DNA from: Paraphysomonas bandaiensis
Lineage: Eukaryota; Chrysophyceae
DNA: 64,000 nt
NCBI GenBank assembly: GCA_965644295.1
Contig: CBFFRP010000204.1
Coordinates: 1-64,000 of the forward strand
Direction of reading: 5' to 3'
Below, piece by piece: positions 11,182 to 22,840 of the stretch. A program made the position numbers and the translations under genes. Position 1 is the first letter of the stretch; the number at the start of each line of letters is the position of its first letter. Below the pieces are notes generated by a model. The model was not told where the DNA came from. It saw nothing but the letters and a program-made list of their open reading frames with translations, and did not search any database.

Positions 11182-11525
11182 ATGTGAGAAATCGAAATAG
11201 GATTTCCCAACGGATGACGACAACAGCTATTCAAGGTAAGTCGATAGCTTGGCATTAAAGAACAGTAAAAAAGAGCCGTTTCAGATTCACCGGGCAAATA
11301 TAGACATTCAACTTCAATATACGGTTCAACAGAAGCTCACTTCTATCTTAATTATGATATCGGCAGTTATATGTATGCGATTTCATTATATTTTACACTA
11401 TTGTAGAGAAATCACAGTGATGAGCCAACTATCCAAAGCTGATCATCAAACACTCCAAGTTGTATTCCATCCTTTGACTGCTGTAGAAGATCATAATGAT
11501 GTCAGTACAAGCGATCTATCTTCAT
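11182..11525 (+). repeat. Left arm of a 344-bp inverted repeat
   Basis: Reverse-complement match to 12148-12491. Both arms are 344 bp, and the stretches I compared base by base differ at one position (about 11287). The arm contains family-B sequence. Its plus-strand frame (11249-11581) reads PFQIHRANIDIQLQYTVQQK, which resembles the degenerate C-terminal tail of a Copia polyprotein. Not a gene. Confidence 0.9.
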
Positions 11526-12147
11526 CACAACAAGTAAAAAAAAGGTGTTTCCTGATTAGAGCATTAAGAAAACAAAAATGAGAATTCATATTGTTTCAAG
11601 TGAATATAGTATGTATGCTGGCTGTGTATGCTTTGGGAATATAGCAATTGCACTATAGATAAACTCAAACAATAAACCCTCAAATTTTATATAGAATAGC
11701 TATAACAAATGCACTCCTACCACAGAAGGATACTGAGTGAATATAGCAAGTGCGAGAAATTGAAATTCTTACATAAGTGTGTGTGATGATGAATGTGACA
11801 GTTGTAGTCGCACGGAAGGCTTTTTATTGCTTTAATTAGTATCATCATCATAATATTTATATGCACCTGCCTTAACCTCTACTAATGCACCTGATTGAAT
11901 GATGTGAGTATGACATGAGGCACACAATATCCTGATAAGCACAATGCAACCCGAACCCTCAAAGAACTGGGTGCCACTGACCTTTACGACCTATACAGCA
12001 TCAGATATGGCACTTAAACTCTCCTGAAACATTCTGAAGTTGTTTCGAAGTCAACTGGATGTCACTGCCCTTTACGACCTATACAGCATCCGATATGGCA
12101 CTTAAACTCTCCTGAAACATTCTTGAAGTAGTTTCGAAGTCCTGGTT
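11526..12147. repeat. Loop between inverted arms, with 88-bp tandem duplication
   Basis: About 620 bp separate the two arms. 11640-11830 is the reverse complement of 58030-58200 (flank of the MITE). 11965-12052 and 12053-12142 are two copies of an 88-bp unit (period 88), related in reverse to 62985-63060 and 56750-56830. No gene. Confidence 0.8.
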
Positions 12148-12491
12148 ATGAAGATAGATCGCTTGTACTGACATCATTATGATCTTCTACAGCAGTCAAA
12201 GGATGGAATACAACTTGGAGTGTTTGATGATCAGCTTTGGATAGTTGGCTCATCACTGTGATTTCTCTACAATAGTGTAAAATATAATGAAATCGCATAC
12301 ATATAACTGCCGATATCATAATTAAGATAGAAGTGAGCTTCTGTTGAACCGTATATTGAAGTTGAATGTCTATATTTGCCCGGTGTATCTGAAACGGCTC
12401 TTTTTTACTGTTCTTTAATGCCAAGCTATCGACTTACCTTGAATAGCTGTTGTCGTCATCCGTTGGGAAATCCTATTTCGATTTCTCACAT
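12148..12491 (-). repeat. Right arm of the 344-bp inverted repeat
   Basis: Near-exact reverse complement of 11182-11525. Read on the minus strand it gives the same 92-codon frame as the left arm. If transcribed through, the region would fold into a ~344-bp hairpin. Confidence 0.9.
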
Positions 12492-12994
12492 AGTCTATTG
12501 GAATTTCAGAGCTTATTTTGCTTTCTAATATAAATCTTTGTTTTTGTAGTTACGCGAATTAGTAATTCTTAAGATTAGCATCTCCAGGGCACTCATCAAC
12601 CCAACCAATGGTTAGAAACCTGAATCCTAACCCTAACTAACCGAACACGAACACCGAACTCAAACCTTAACAAATAATTCCATCAATACATTGTGTATGC
12701 AGTACTTTTAAAAACTGCTGAGTTCTTTCAAACATTTCTAAGTAACAATAGTCAATACCATCATACATAAGATACTTCTTCAAAATGACAACTATACAAT
12801 CCCATAAAACTCTAGGGTCTATAAACAAAATCTAAGACACACCATCAGAAATAATCATCCAATTTAGGATCTATTTCACATATCGCATTCAGAACTCTAA
12901 ATTAGATTTGTAGCATGTACAATAGATATGCACTAATCAGGAGACAGTTAAAACCATTGTTGGCCACTCCATCTAGTCATGCGTTTCATCCCAT
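12492..12994. other. Spacer with no recognised feature
   Basis: AT-rich. One short CCTAACCCTAACTAACC stretch near 12625 resembles degenerate TTAGGG telomere sequence but is too short to call. No open frame supported. Confidence 0.5.
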
Positions 12995-14327
12995 CTATTT
13001 AACAGTTGAATCATAGCTACTTTTACTCTCACTGTCCTGATCTTCATCCGAATCGCTGAATAGCTTTTCAGGTATACTTGGGTCACGCCACGACAGCACA
13101 CCACAAAGCGCATGCATTACTGACTTATGGTGAGAATTATCTCGCTCGGAACCAAGCAAGCACAGGTCCCATACTCGTACAGAGTTGTCATGAGAAGCAC
13201 TGAGAATGAAGGGTCGCGGATTCAGAGTGCCACAAACACTCTTTACAGAAGTGCTGTGTCCGCAGAGATCAAAGGCAAGCTCGCCAGTTTCAATATTATA
13301 CACCCGGATGCGGCCATCGCTAAGCCCCACACATAGTCCCACTGAAGGGGTGTTGAACGTGCCGACAGAGCATACTTGACAGTCAGGATCAAGTATGGTG
13401 TACATAAGGTTTCCAGATATAAGATCCGATACATGAACAGAGTGATCAAAGCTTCCTGAGGCCACTAGTGGTCGATCACGTCGTCCAACGCATACGGAAA
13501 ACACAGGGCCGCTATGGCGCTGCAGTCGACGGCACACAACAAGTGTTTCCAGGTTCCACACTACCACACTCCCATCCATACATCCAGCCAGAATTACTGC
13601 CGGCCGTGTTTCATCCGCAAACGTATCCATTGCACGGTACACACATAGACAAAGCACATCGCACTCGCAATCATCCAGACTCGTAATCAGCTCACCCGTT
13701 TCCAGCAACCAGACGAAGACTTTAGACTTAGAGGCGGAGACTACCACAGGCTTCATCCCTTCGTGCACACACACAGCCCGCACAGGGCCTTCATGATGGT
13801 GTAAGCCGAGCTCGTGAATTTGCATTCCAGTTTGAAGTTCCCATACCTAATCAGACAAGCCGTTACTGTGTAATTGTCGATCATACAATCCCATTTGCCT
13901 TGACTAAACCGTCATGAGACCCGGACACGACCACCGGCAGTGTGAGCGACTCATCCATAGGCTGAGATATAGCAACGGAGTAAACAACAGACGTGTGACC
14001 ATCAATTGTAAAGAGCTTCTTGCCTAGCTCAATGTCGAATATTACCAATGAAGGTCCGCTGCTGCCAGACACTGCGACCATCCTCATCCTCAAGTCATCG
14101 TCGTATTGAGTTCGCAGTAAAATTGGAGTATAATCTGCACAAACACTAACAGAATTAATCCAAGATCTGTGATAGGACAATGTGCGGCAAGGGAGGTGGT
14201 AACGGTCAGGAATAGTTACTCGAGTTATTTTAGCCAAGCGAGATTTGTGGACAAGTTTTTGGACATCCGTAACAACTTGCTCCCTTGAAAAATCCGCATG
14301 TTTGCGGCGACGCTGAGCACGCATCAT
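12995..14327 (-). CDS. WD40-repeat protein
   Basis: Two exons, 14327-13887 and 13846-12995, with a 40-bp intron (13847-13886; GTATGA...TTAG). The join gives 430 residues and restores the blade KANGI|VWELQTG. Several WD repeats are visible: VVSGSHDGLVK, VSASKSKVFVWLLETGEL, LAGCMDGSVVVWNLETL, VASGSFDHSVHVSDLISG, GRIRVYNIETGELAFDLCGH and SASHDNSVRVWDLCL. Together they suggest a seven-blade propeller. The N-terminus is basic (MMRAQRRRKHADFS) and the C-terminus ends in an acidic Ser-rich tail. WD40 propellers are protein-interaction scaffolds; I cannot assign a specific complex. It is transcribed head to head with the GT61/JmjC gene. Confidence 0.9.
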
Positions 14328-14636
14328 TAGAGCGAGCGAATGATGCTACAATATTATGATGAGAGGGTCGCATCACGTGAACATAACGCACTCTCAGAGA
14401 TGAGCCGCAGTAGGAATATGTGTATACTGTAAGGTATACCTGGTATACCTGTGCAGCGTGCAGCAGTATGATGATGAAATACTCTGTACAGCAGCTGTAT
14501 CTGGGGATTATACGTATAGCATGGTATACAGTATCATATACTGTACCATGTAGCTACGTGCCTACATCAGCTCTCTTCTCCTTCACCGCACCCGACACAG
14601 ACACTCCTACTTCTATTGGTGTCGCTGGTGTCAGCT
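14328..14636. promoter_or_regulatory. Divergent promoter region with GTATAC palindromes
   Basis: A 309-bp space between the starts of the WD40 gene and the secreted GT61/JmjC gene. It contains GGTATACCTGGTATACC at about 14433-14449 and a larger imperfect palindrome around 14520-14545 (GGTATACAGTATCATATACT). These resemble motifs upstream of other genes here. Bidirectional promoter function is inferred. Confidence 0.4.
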
Positions 14637-17424
14637 ATGAGAGTTGTGTCATGTGCTTTAGTTCTGTTTTTATCGCACTGTCTCTCTGTTGAGCATTCAG
14701 ATGGATCGCATCATCAGCCCTCAGAGGAAGAGCTCTGGCGTGTAATTGAAGATGATGACAGTCATTTTCCAGCCACAGCCCTCGCAATCCGAACCCTTCA
14801 ACACCTTCTATCTACATCTCATAGCACGAGAGGACAAGATGACAAGTATCGATTCGACAAAGCGATGAAACACTTCACTCTTCAGGTGAAAGCTGAGTTG
14901 AAGAAAGGGGAAGAGTTCATTGAGAAGGGATTGCTCGCTAATGCCTCCGACACTTATTATCATTTACTCCAGCATGCTGGAGAGTTGATGGATGACGCAT
15001 CTGTGCGTATGTGCAACGCTCGACTTGGTCATGCTCTGTTCCGACAGGCGCTCGTAGGCAATGTATCGTGGCAAGTGCTTGATGATCACTACTCGAATAT
15101 GTCGTCTACAACTGGTTTGGGGAATTTAAATAGCATCGAGTATTCGTTGAGCATGGCTCACGCCAATGTAGTTAACAAGGCTGTGGAGGAGTCTGGAATA
15201 GATCCAATAATGGTGATGCAACCTGTACCCTATGTCCTGAGGTTTTCAATGCCGCAATATGCACAGACGCCCTCTATTGGCCATTTCGGGCATGTAAGCA
15301 CAGTCCAATGCAATATTAAAATATTAAAATATTTTGTACACGTAGGCAGTGCTTGACGGTCTTTGGCCTTTTGCTCGTGCCTATGCGTTAGGGTCATTTC
15401 AACGGTGCCGTGAAGGCGCCAGTATATACGTTTTAGACATCGGGCTCTACATCCTTCCACTTCTGCGGACAGTGTTCCCATCAATTGACTTCCACCCCTT
15501 CCACTCCCTCAGTTCTCTGCCATTGAAGTATGAAACTGTTGACCTTCACGGCCCGGGTATGGTGAGATTCCAAGAACTACCTGATATTACAGACGACAAT
15601 CCTTTCCATTATGCACCTGTTGTACGTAAGGTAGTCTTCGATCAGTTAGGATTGAAGCCACAAGGACAGTGTGTAGTTCTTCTATCAAGATCCGTTTCTT
15701 CAGCACATCTTGCATCTTTTCACGCGAAACATCGTTTAGACATGAGCCGCGAGGCTCCTGGTTTGCGGCAGTTTCATTGGACAGGGGACGCAGTATACAC
15801 TGCGATGCACTATAGCCCAACCACTGCGCAGGAACGACGCGCTATTTCTAATGAACAGTCCCTATTCCGTCATATAGTGAGGATTTTTAATAGAAAATTT
15901 GGAGCTTGCGTTCAACTCGTGCAACTCGACAAGCTCTCAGTGCGTGACCAAGTAGAAGTGTTTGCCAAGGCCCGCATGGTAGTTGCGCAACATGGTGCGG
16001 GTTTGTCTCTGGCACCCTTCATGCCCAGCGATGGGGTAGTGTTGGAACTGGTTCCACACATAAACCCAAACTTTCAGCTGGCATGTGTAGCAGCCGGTGT
16101 AAAACATGTATTTGTTGATTTACAGGAGTATCGGGAGATATACAGTGCCGGCGACGGACGATTCATCGAAGTTTCGGAGAAAGGGCTATTACGATTGATG
16201 GCCCAACACTTGCAGGGGTGGACACCGCCCATTCTGGGAAAAGTATACAATGGTACAGCAGAACCCTCTTTGGAGACATCCTCTGTGCCTTCTGCTGGAT
16301 TTTCTTCCACAGTGACATGCTCTGCATCAGAAGCACCAACATCATTGCTGGTTATTCCAGAGGTTGCTTACATTGAAATCATGCTAAAGAAGCATATTCC
16401 CTTCCTATGGGTTGACAGCGGGTTTGAAGGAATCTCTGAGGAGGATGGCGGTAGCAACCCGTGGGCTCGGCGAGGGCGCACGGAGTGGGAAGCCTCTATG
16501 CGACGCGTGGTATACGACCAGGGAATTGACGTTCCGCAGAAGATCATGGCATCCCCGACTAATGTGTTTGACTTCTACGATACATTTGTGTATGATGTAA
16601 TAAATCTAAATCCTGGTGAATATTCTCCGGCTATCGCAGTGAACAAGGAGAGTTTAGACGATTATTCCCGCAGATATGGACCATTTTCTAAACACTCTCT
16701 GGCGTTTGTACATTTCGGGAACAGAACTGTTGTATCAGGTATTCCTAGTTTCCAAGCCGTGCAGCGTCAGGTGCAAGGCCCGCCTAATGTACCGTACATC
16801 GGATTTCGTCTTATGGACCACAGCGTGAACCTAAGGCACAAACAACCAATAGTAGCCAGTGGGGAGTCATACTATATGCGCATTAGCGCGGACGAGGGAA
16901 CCCCTTTCTACGATCTTTATGCCCCCTTCATAATGCCTGCTGCTTTTAACAAATATCGCAGCTTTGACTTTAGTGGCGAAATAGCACACACTCCCGGAGG
17001 ATATGCGGATCCTACCTACAAACCTGGAAAATACTCGTACGGTAGCCCCCGTCGGAGGCATAACATAGTTAGCAATGTGAACAGGGTGAGTGTATTTTTC
17101 TCTGAGAAACATGCATTCACAAACCTACACTACGATCAAGTTGGAGAGGGGGCTGTAGTATGTCAACTTAAGGGATCTAAGCGAGTCCAACTCTGGCCAC
17201 CCGGCAATGAAAATATGAATGTTTTCGTGCCTAAGAGCCACCCACACTCTAGACGTAGCGCATTTAATGGTCGCAACCCGCAGGCTTCCTCACACCTTCT
17301 GGCGATGCGAAAGGCTTACGATCTGACGGTAGAAGAAGGTATGTGTGTGTACATTCCGGCGATGTGGTGGCATTGTGTGGAGAGTTTGGACAATGATACG
17401 ATATCAGTTAGATTTTCGATATAG
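14637..17424 (+). CDS. Secreted bifunctional protein: GT61-like glycosyltransferase fused to a JmjC/cupin-8 dioxygenase
   Basis: Exons 14637-15293 and 15346-17424 with a 52-bp intron (GTAAGC...GTAG), giving 911 residues. ATG 14637 starts a signal peptide (MRVVSCALVLFLSHCLSV), placing it in the secretory pathway. Residues about 240-540 resemble family 61 glycosyltransferases: ISNEQSLFRHIVRIF, then VVAQHGAGLSLAPFMPSDG and VLELVP. This family transfers sugars such as xylose or GlcNAc in the ER/Golgi. The last ~110 residues form a JmjC-type Fe(II)/2-oxoglutarate domain with NLHYDQVGEGAV (HxD near residue 814), LKGSKRVQLWPP and YIPAMWWHCVESL (distal His near 890). All three iron ligands are present. 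Such a domain could hydroxylate a protein or sugar acceptor. The two activities in one chain suggest coupled modification of secreted glycoproteins, which is inference. Confidence 0.85.
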
Positions 17425-18276
17425 AATCGTACATATATTTCACTCAGCCGCATTGAAGTGTTACTTATTATCGTACTGAACTTTAGCGGAATCGCAATGT
17501 ATCATTTTTTCTTTTTTGTACTGCTGGTGTGTTGTTACTGTCTGTAAGTTTCGTATTTATACGTAATCGTTTCAAAAACTGATATGATGACGTACTACTT
17601 CTGAGATATATGTTGACACTATTGAGCTTGAAGCAATACGAAGCCTTCATTGTAATTAATATTACTTGCGCTGTTATATCTATATTCTATATATCTCTCT
17701 CTATATAAAAGTATTTGTAATGTCTTGATATTATTGAGATGGCTTAACTAGCTCTACGAGTCCATGTAGTTCATCGTAAAGAAGGCAACACCAGTTCTGG
17801 TATGAACTGTGAAGTATAGAAGGGTACACACTTGTGTGAGAGCGCTTTAGCATACTCTCCTTGTCTTTTAATGGTCTCACGGAAGGAAAAAAGAGAATTC
17901 CGTAGAAATATGGGATTTCATGTTGTAATTGTTCGAATTGGACATTTCACTGAAGTTAACTTTGTTCTACACGTAAACCTTAACCTTGCTCTGTTGAACA
18001 CAACGCACTTTCAAGTAAGAAGTTATAATTATTATTCTGAACACTTCACTACATATTCGTGTAACATATGTTGAAACATTTGTTCTTAGCAACATCTGTT
18101 TATCATATGTTCATCAGTCAGTTCTATATCTTGTATAGTCACACATCAGTAACTGAATTTAATTCCTTTGTAACTATAATCACCCGTTACACCTATGAGT
18201 TGACTTTACCTATTGCAACACTGTTAACTCACTTCAATTGCACAATATATATCACATCATATTGCAGAACTCAACA
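17425..18276. other. 3' flank of GT61/JmjC gene and presumed Copia LTR
   Basis: 17425 to about 17830 is AT-rich 3' flank. The sequence ending at 18276 reads on the minus strand as TGTTGAGTTC immediately after a purine tract AAGTGGGAG. That is the usual polypurine-tract/LTR junction of a Copia element lying to the right, so an LTR probably occupies part of about 17840-18276. I could not find its other end or a second copy. Short frames here are not credible genes. Confidence 0.5.
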
Positions 18277-20914
18277 CTCCCACTTAATTGGATGTAGTTA
18301 ACCATTCTAAAATTTGTGAAGAACATTGCTATCGGATACGCAACCACCGAACCTCCTAGGACACTGGTGGACGTATGACTCCGCTGGTATAGCTAGCTCC
18401 CACCATTCATTCACCTCTAACTAGTTACGACAAACTCTCTTTACCTTGGGTACCTCTGCGATAATTTGTGCAGTAGTCTTAAATTTTTCCCCAAGATTTC
18501 GCTCCCTCTGCTCAATGAATATTGGACCACACAAAGCCTTGGTATATATGTATATATATCAGCCATCTGTTGTCGACTGCTCACATAAATTAATTTCGCT
18601 GTATTATTAAACTGTTCGGGATCCACATGCTCTCTAATCATATGATACTTAATCTCAATATGTTTCGATCGTTGATGTTGCACTGGATTTTCCGATATAT
18701 CCTGAGCACTTTGACTCAAGGAATAATGGTGTGGGCTCGTCAATTTTCAACCCTACTTCTCCAGTCACCCCCCGAGACCATATCATTTCCTGTAATCCAT
18801 TATATAAGCATTGATACTCTGCTTGCATAGTCGATGTAGCTACAGTAGACTGAAGTTTGGAACCCCACGATAGTGGTCCACCAGCTCCAAACATAACATA
18901 ACCTGAAGTTGATCTCCTCGTCAACGGGTCACCCGCCCAGTCAGCATCCGTGAACATATGAAGATCAAAATCTTTCCCTCTATATTGAATGCCTTTTTCC
19001 GTAGTACCTCGTACATACTGCATTAAATGTATCATTAGTTTACATACAGTGATATTCACTTTCGTTGAGAATCGTGACAAATTATACTCCCACTGCATAT
19101 GATATATCCGGCCTTGTATTCATAGATAAATAGAGTAACGCTCCTATTAGTGGACGATAGGGAAAATTGTAAACTAATTCCTGCTCTTCAGTCGAATGCA
19201 CATGTTCCACTCCCACTTTGATCCTATCCATGACATCACTAGGTAGTGGGTATCGCCGAGTCTTGTCCCTTGGACCCAGAAAATCCACATACGTCGCCAA
19301 TATCTTTTTGATGTGTGCACTGTCTGGTCAAGTTTGAGACAATTCGGAGTTTCGTCACTCTCACGTACAAAAACTGGCCAATCTCATTCATATCTGTAAC
19401 ATCGAACCTTTCACATACTCGTCGCTTAATTTCCAAAATAATACTCGTATCTCGACATGCTATCAGCATATCATCTACATATATTACTAACAGAACGAAT
19501 TCACCCCTGATCCGTGTAAAATATAAACATGGGTTAAGTATACATGATATAAAATGCAAGGACTTAATAAACTTATTAAGACATTTATACCATGACCGTG
19601 GTGAGCTTCGAAGACCATATAAACTTTTCTTCAGTTTAAAGCAGTGTCCTGGTGGTAATTTAAAATCTGGTGTAGCATACATATACACATCTCCTTGTAT
19701 ATATCTGCATACAAAAATGCATTAGATACGTCGAGTTGATGCACCACCATATTCATAACAAAAGCGATAGCTAAAAGCAATCTCACTGTTACCGCTTTTA
19801 CCACTGGAGCATAATTGTTGGCTCTAACACCTTCATGGTCTCCGCATCCAAGTACCACAAGTCTTGCCTTATATCGTTGAATCGCACCCTCTTTGTTGCG
19901 TTTCAAGGCGAAAACATACTTAGATTTCAATGGAGTGGCACCGGTAGGGGTAGGCTTTTAAATTCCATGACTCCCCTACACGTTCTAAACCGTCACGTTC
20001 AGCTTGTCTTGCTGAACTCCATTGCTTCCGTTCCGGCAACTCCAAGGATTCGGAATATGTCTGAGGCACCTTAGGTCCCGCTGACGAGCACCAGATGGAA
20101 TCTGCCTCCTGTAATAGGCTGCGCTCGTCTTCGACACATGACGACAATAAATGCATCTCACCCAAAACTGACACATTCGTCACCACCCTTGGAGCCCTTG
20201 CACGCCTGCCCCTTGATGAGCGATCTGGTGGAGCTTCCTCTCCCGGAGCACTTACGAAGTCAGAATGGGATGGAACCGTCCCAGTCAACTGCTGTAATAA
20301 ATGTCCGCTGGTCCCGTCTTCACGAGATCCAGAACTTGCAGATACTCTTGTTGCAAGGTCTTCACTCATCCGCTGTATATCGGCGATGTGAATAGGAGTC
20401 TTATCTTCCACTTGCTCCGCACCACCAGACAATAGGGATCTATACCCAACAATCAAACCATTTCGAACCAATATTCGTGTGGTCTTGTATAGGTGGCCGC
20501 CATCTTCATGGGTCTTTCCGATTAAGTAATCGAAGTCTCTAATATTTCTTTCCTGAGGATCCACAGCAACCATGGCCTCGTCCATTTCTCGATAATAATC
20601 CGCCGATCTCTCAGGCACAGATTCATCGAATAAAACATGCACAGACGTAACTATAGTATATCTCCAATCAATACTTGGTATCCCATTTGCTCCTCTGGGA
20701 ACCCTACAAAGAATCCAGTCTGTGCTTTTTCTTCCCAGTCTTTCCTGCGATCTGCTTTCGGGATGAGAACGTACGCCTTGCACCCCTATTTCCGAAACCA
20801 AGAGAAATCTGGTACCTTTCCTCCAGGAACACACTCGTAGGGTGACATCCACCCTCTATAGGTCTTTGTGGGTAATCTCCTAGGTCGCCTAAAACATGTC
20901 TCAGTTAACATCTA
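18277..20914 (-). mobile_element. Degenerate Ty1/Copia retrotransposon, 5' part missing
   Basis: Minus-strand Copia pol remnants run from integrase C-terminus at the right through RT to RNase H at the left, ending in the polypurine tract at 18277-18285. The gag, protease and integrase core expected to the right are absent, and host-like sequence begins at about 20915. No 5' LTR was found. The integrase end LPTKTYRGWMSPYECVPGGK (about 20818-20880) marks the right limit of homology. Confidence 0.85.
18450..20890 (-). pseudogene. Copia polyprotein (integrase end, RT, RNase H), multiply frameshifted
   Basis: Five overlapping frames follow each other (20852-19920, 19930-19631, 19688-19239, 19300-19082, 19098-18655), so at least four frame changes are present. 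RT blocks seen are YKARLVVLGCGDHEGV, HQLDVSNAFLYADI and the catalytic YVDDMLIA at about 19460-19490. Then come MATYVDFLGP and RPLIGALLYLSMNTRPDI, and RNase H with MFTDADWAGDPLTRRSTSGY. The tail NPVQHQRSKHIEIKYHMIRE lies near 18660. This is a dead copy; the order and motifs are those of Ty1/Copia. Confidence 0.9.
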
Positions 20915-21314
20915 TTGACGAAGGTAATAAAGCTCAACTTACGCAGAGGAGTTTTACTGCTGAAATGTATAAGTTTCTCATGCGTGTGCTTTGAAGAAGT
21001 TTCTTCGTTTGTTGGAGGAAGATTTTACTCCCTTGCCTGACGATCCTGCCGAGTATTCGATTATGGAAGACCGCAGTCCTGATCCCTTATATCGGACATT
21101 GAATGCTCTTACTTGTCCAGATACACTGGATGAAATGATTCAAATCGTTACTAATATTCGCCGCAAGAGAATGGATATTTTAAACGAGCAGCAGCATGTG
21201 GCGGCTCGAACAGCCGAACTGGAGACTTCACGGAATCATGACCATCTCACTGAAACCAATTCATTTCCGTCGGCTGATTTAACACTTCTTCCTGCATCGT
21301 CTGTTTTTACTTAG
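20896..21314 (+). CDS. Small spliced gene, unknown function
   Basis: Model: exon 1 20896-20923, 50-bp intron (GTAATAAAG...GTATAAG), exon 2 20974-21314, giving 122 residues. Splicing joins MSQLTSIDE to VSHACALKKFLRLL in frame. Without it the frame stops. The protein is helical and acidic in the middle (LEEDFTPLPDDPAEYS), then PDTLDEMIQIVTNIRRKRMD and a likely coiled coil, with a Ser/Thr-rich tail. I do not recognise a family. Exon 1 overlaps, on the other strand, the last recognisable codons of the Copia integrase. Either the first exon has been recruited from transposon sequence or the true start is elsewhere. Confidence 0.45.
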
Positions 21315-22163
21315 TGTAGCAAAATTGGGTATGACAAGTATGGGTGATTTAGGAGGTTGTTATGTCTGAAGAGTAAGATGAAGTGATGTAGGTTGTAGTA
21401 TGAGATGAGATGTAGATGGTAGATAAGATTAGATTAGAAGATACGAGTATTAAGGCCAGATATAGGGTTGGAGTGTACCGTGACTATCCGTATATACGGA
21501 TGTAACGGACGTTTATGGTAACCCGTACAGTGTTATGATGGTATACGTAGGTATTCTGTAGGATGATATAGGAGTAGATAGCAGGATGTTAAGGGATTTC
21601 TATATGATTATTTCTGGAAGTAGAAAACTAGCTATTTATGGCTGGGAAACCACTTCTAGAATTAACTATATGGGAATATAGGTAGAAGGATATGGAGTTT
21701 TAGATATAATAGTGAAAGTTGATATCGTAGTTGAGTTGAAAGTTAAGAAGTAGCGAAGTAAAGAGTAAGAAGAGGAAGTTAAGTGAAGAGTGTTGTGAGA
21801 AGACTATCCTACCCTACATCACCTGTGCACATGGACAGGGATGATAAGACCAGCAATGTTAGTCATGATAGCGAGGTTCAATCACCCGTAGTCGTTACAT
21901 TAGTAATATTTTTTACCATCTGTTCCTTAGTAATTTCTTAGTTTGTTCCATTTCTTACATTAACTAACATTCGATACTTAGTAACACTTACATTCGACAC
22001 TTAGTAACACATTATTAAGTATTATATATAGCAGAACTCCAAAATATATCTGGACTTCACATTACATGATGGTATTCAATTGCAGTTAAGTGCGTAAATA
22101 AGAAAAATGAATACACGACTTGTGATATAATAATTATTATACTTCAAATCTTACATTTAATAA
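21315..22163. other. Purine-rich spacer
   Basis: About 21340-21830 is strikingly rich in G and A and poor in C on the plus strand. It contains a perfect 16-bp palindrome ATCCGTATATACGGAT near 21488. 21890-22140 is AT-rich with short repeats of ACTTAGTAACA type. No open frame is supported. It may be retrotransposon leader or LTR sequence but nothing in the window proves it. Confidence 0.4.
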
Positions 22164-22840
22164 TCAAATTAGTCTGTCCGTACTCATATCGACTTCCTTT
22201 TTATCCGGACACACTTCATACGATTTGTGTTTGCATACATATCCGAAAAAATTAACTTTCTTAAAACCAAGCCAGCTCTTAGCCATTTTCAACTTGATGT
22301 TTCTCTCCAGACATCTGTCAATAACTCGTTCCAACTTATCATAAGCATCCTGGGGATCGTTGGCTAGTATTAGCATATTATCAAAGATAACGATAGCCCA
22401 GTCTGAAAAATCGGCAAATATCTCCCGAACAACCTCTTGCAGTACACCAGTAGCAGGCGCTATACCCTCTGGCATGAAATTAGGTGCAAACTGTCCCCAT
22501 GGCGTTTGAATGGACAATTTTTCGGAAGTTTCCTCATCTAAAGGTATTTGATGAAACGCATTTGTAAGATCTATATCCAAATAATATGGAAAATTAATGA
22601 TCTTGTCAAGTTCATGTTTGACATTGGGAATAGTGTAGTTTCCCACATGCATATATATGATCATTTATCTTAACGTAGTCCCCAATCGAATATAAGGAGG
22701 TGTAGCCTTGGGCGCTACTACAAGACAAGAAGCCCATGGCGATCTACTCTTCCGGTAAAAATACCCACACAGACGACGAAATTCTTTCTCTGATGCTTCC
22801 CATTATGCACAAACCAGACTTGCGGGTTTGCTCCCAACAA
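22164..22840 (-). pseudogene. Ty3/Gypsy-type reverse transcriptase fragment with FDN in place of YxDD
   Basis: The intact frame 22664-22164 contains YYLDIDLTNAFHQIPLDEET, PWGQFAPNFMPEGIAPATGV and then WAIVIFDNMLILANDPQDAY. It ends with SWLGFKKVNFFGYVCKHKSY. Upstream, to about 22840, translated pieces such as SPWASCLVVAPKATPPYIR (frame-shifted) give the usual RT start. The block order is that of Gypsy RT. The catalytic YxDD is replaced by IFDNML, so the second catalytic Asp is Asn. From memory this variant recurs in a Gypsy-like group in protists. The fragment lacks protease, RNase H and integrase. Confidence 0.75.

Noticed and set aside
11249-11581. A real 110-codon gene (and its inverted twin 12146-12424)
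   Set aside because: The frame is part of a dispersed repeat with many decayed copies; the sequence resembles a degenerate Copia tail.
12615-12660. Telomere-like CCCTAA repeats (also about 54700-54714)
   Set aside because: Only one or two imperfect units at each place; not enough for an interstitial telomere call.
17832-18301. Two short plus-strand frames (80 and 77 codons)
   Set aside because: They lie in presumed LTR sequence, are AT-driven and show no family similarity.
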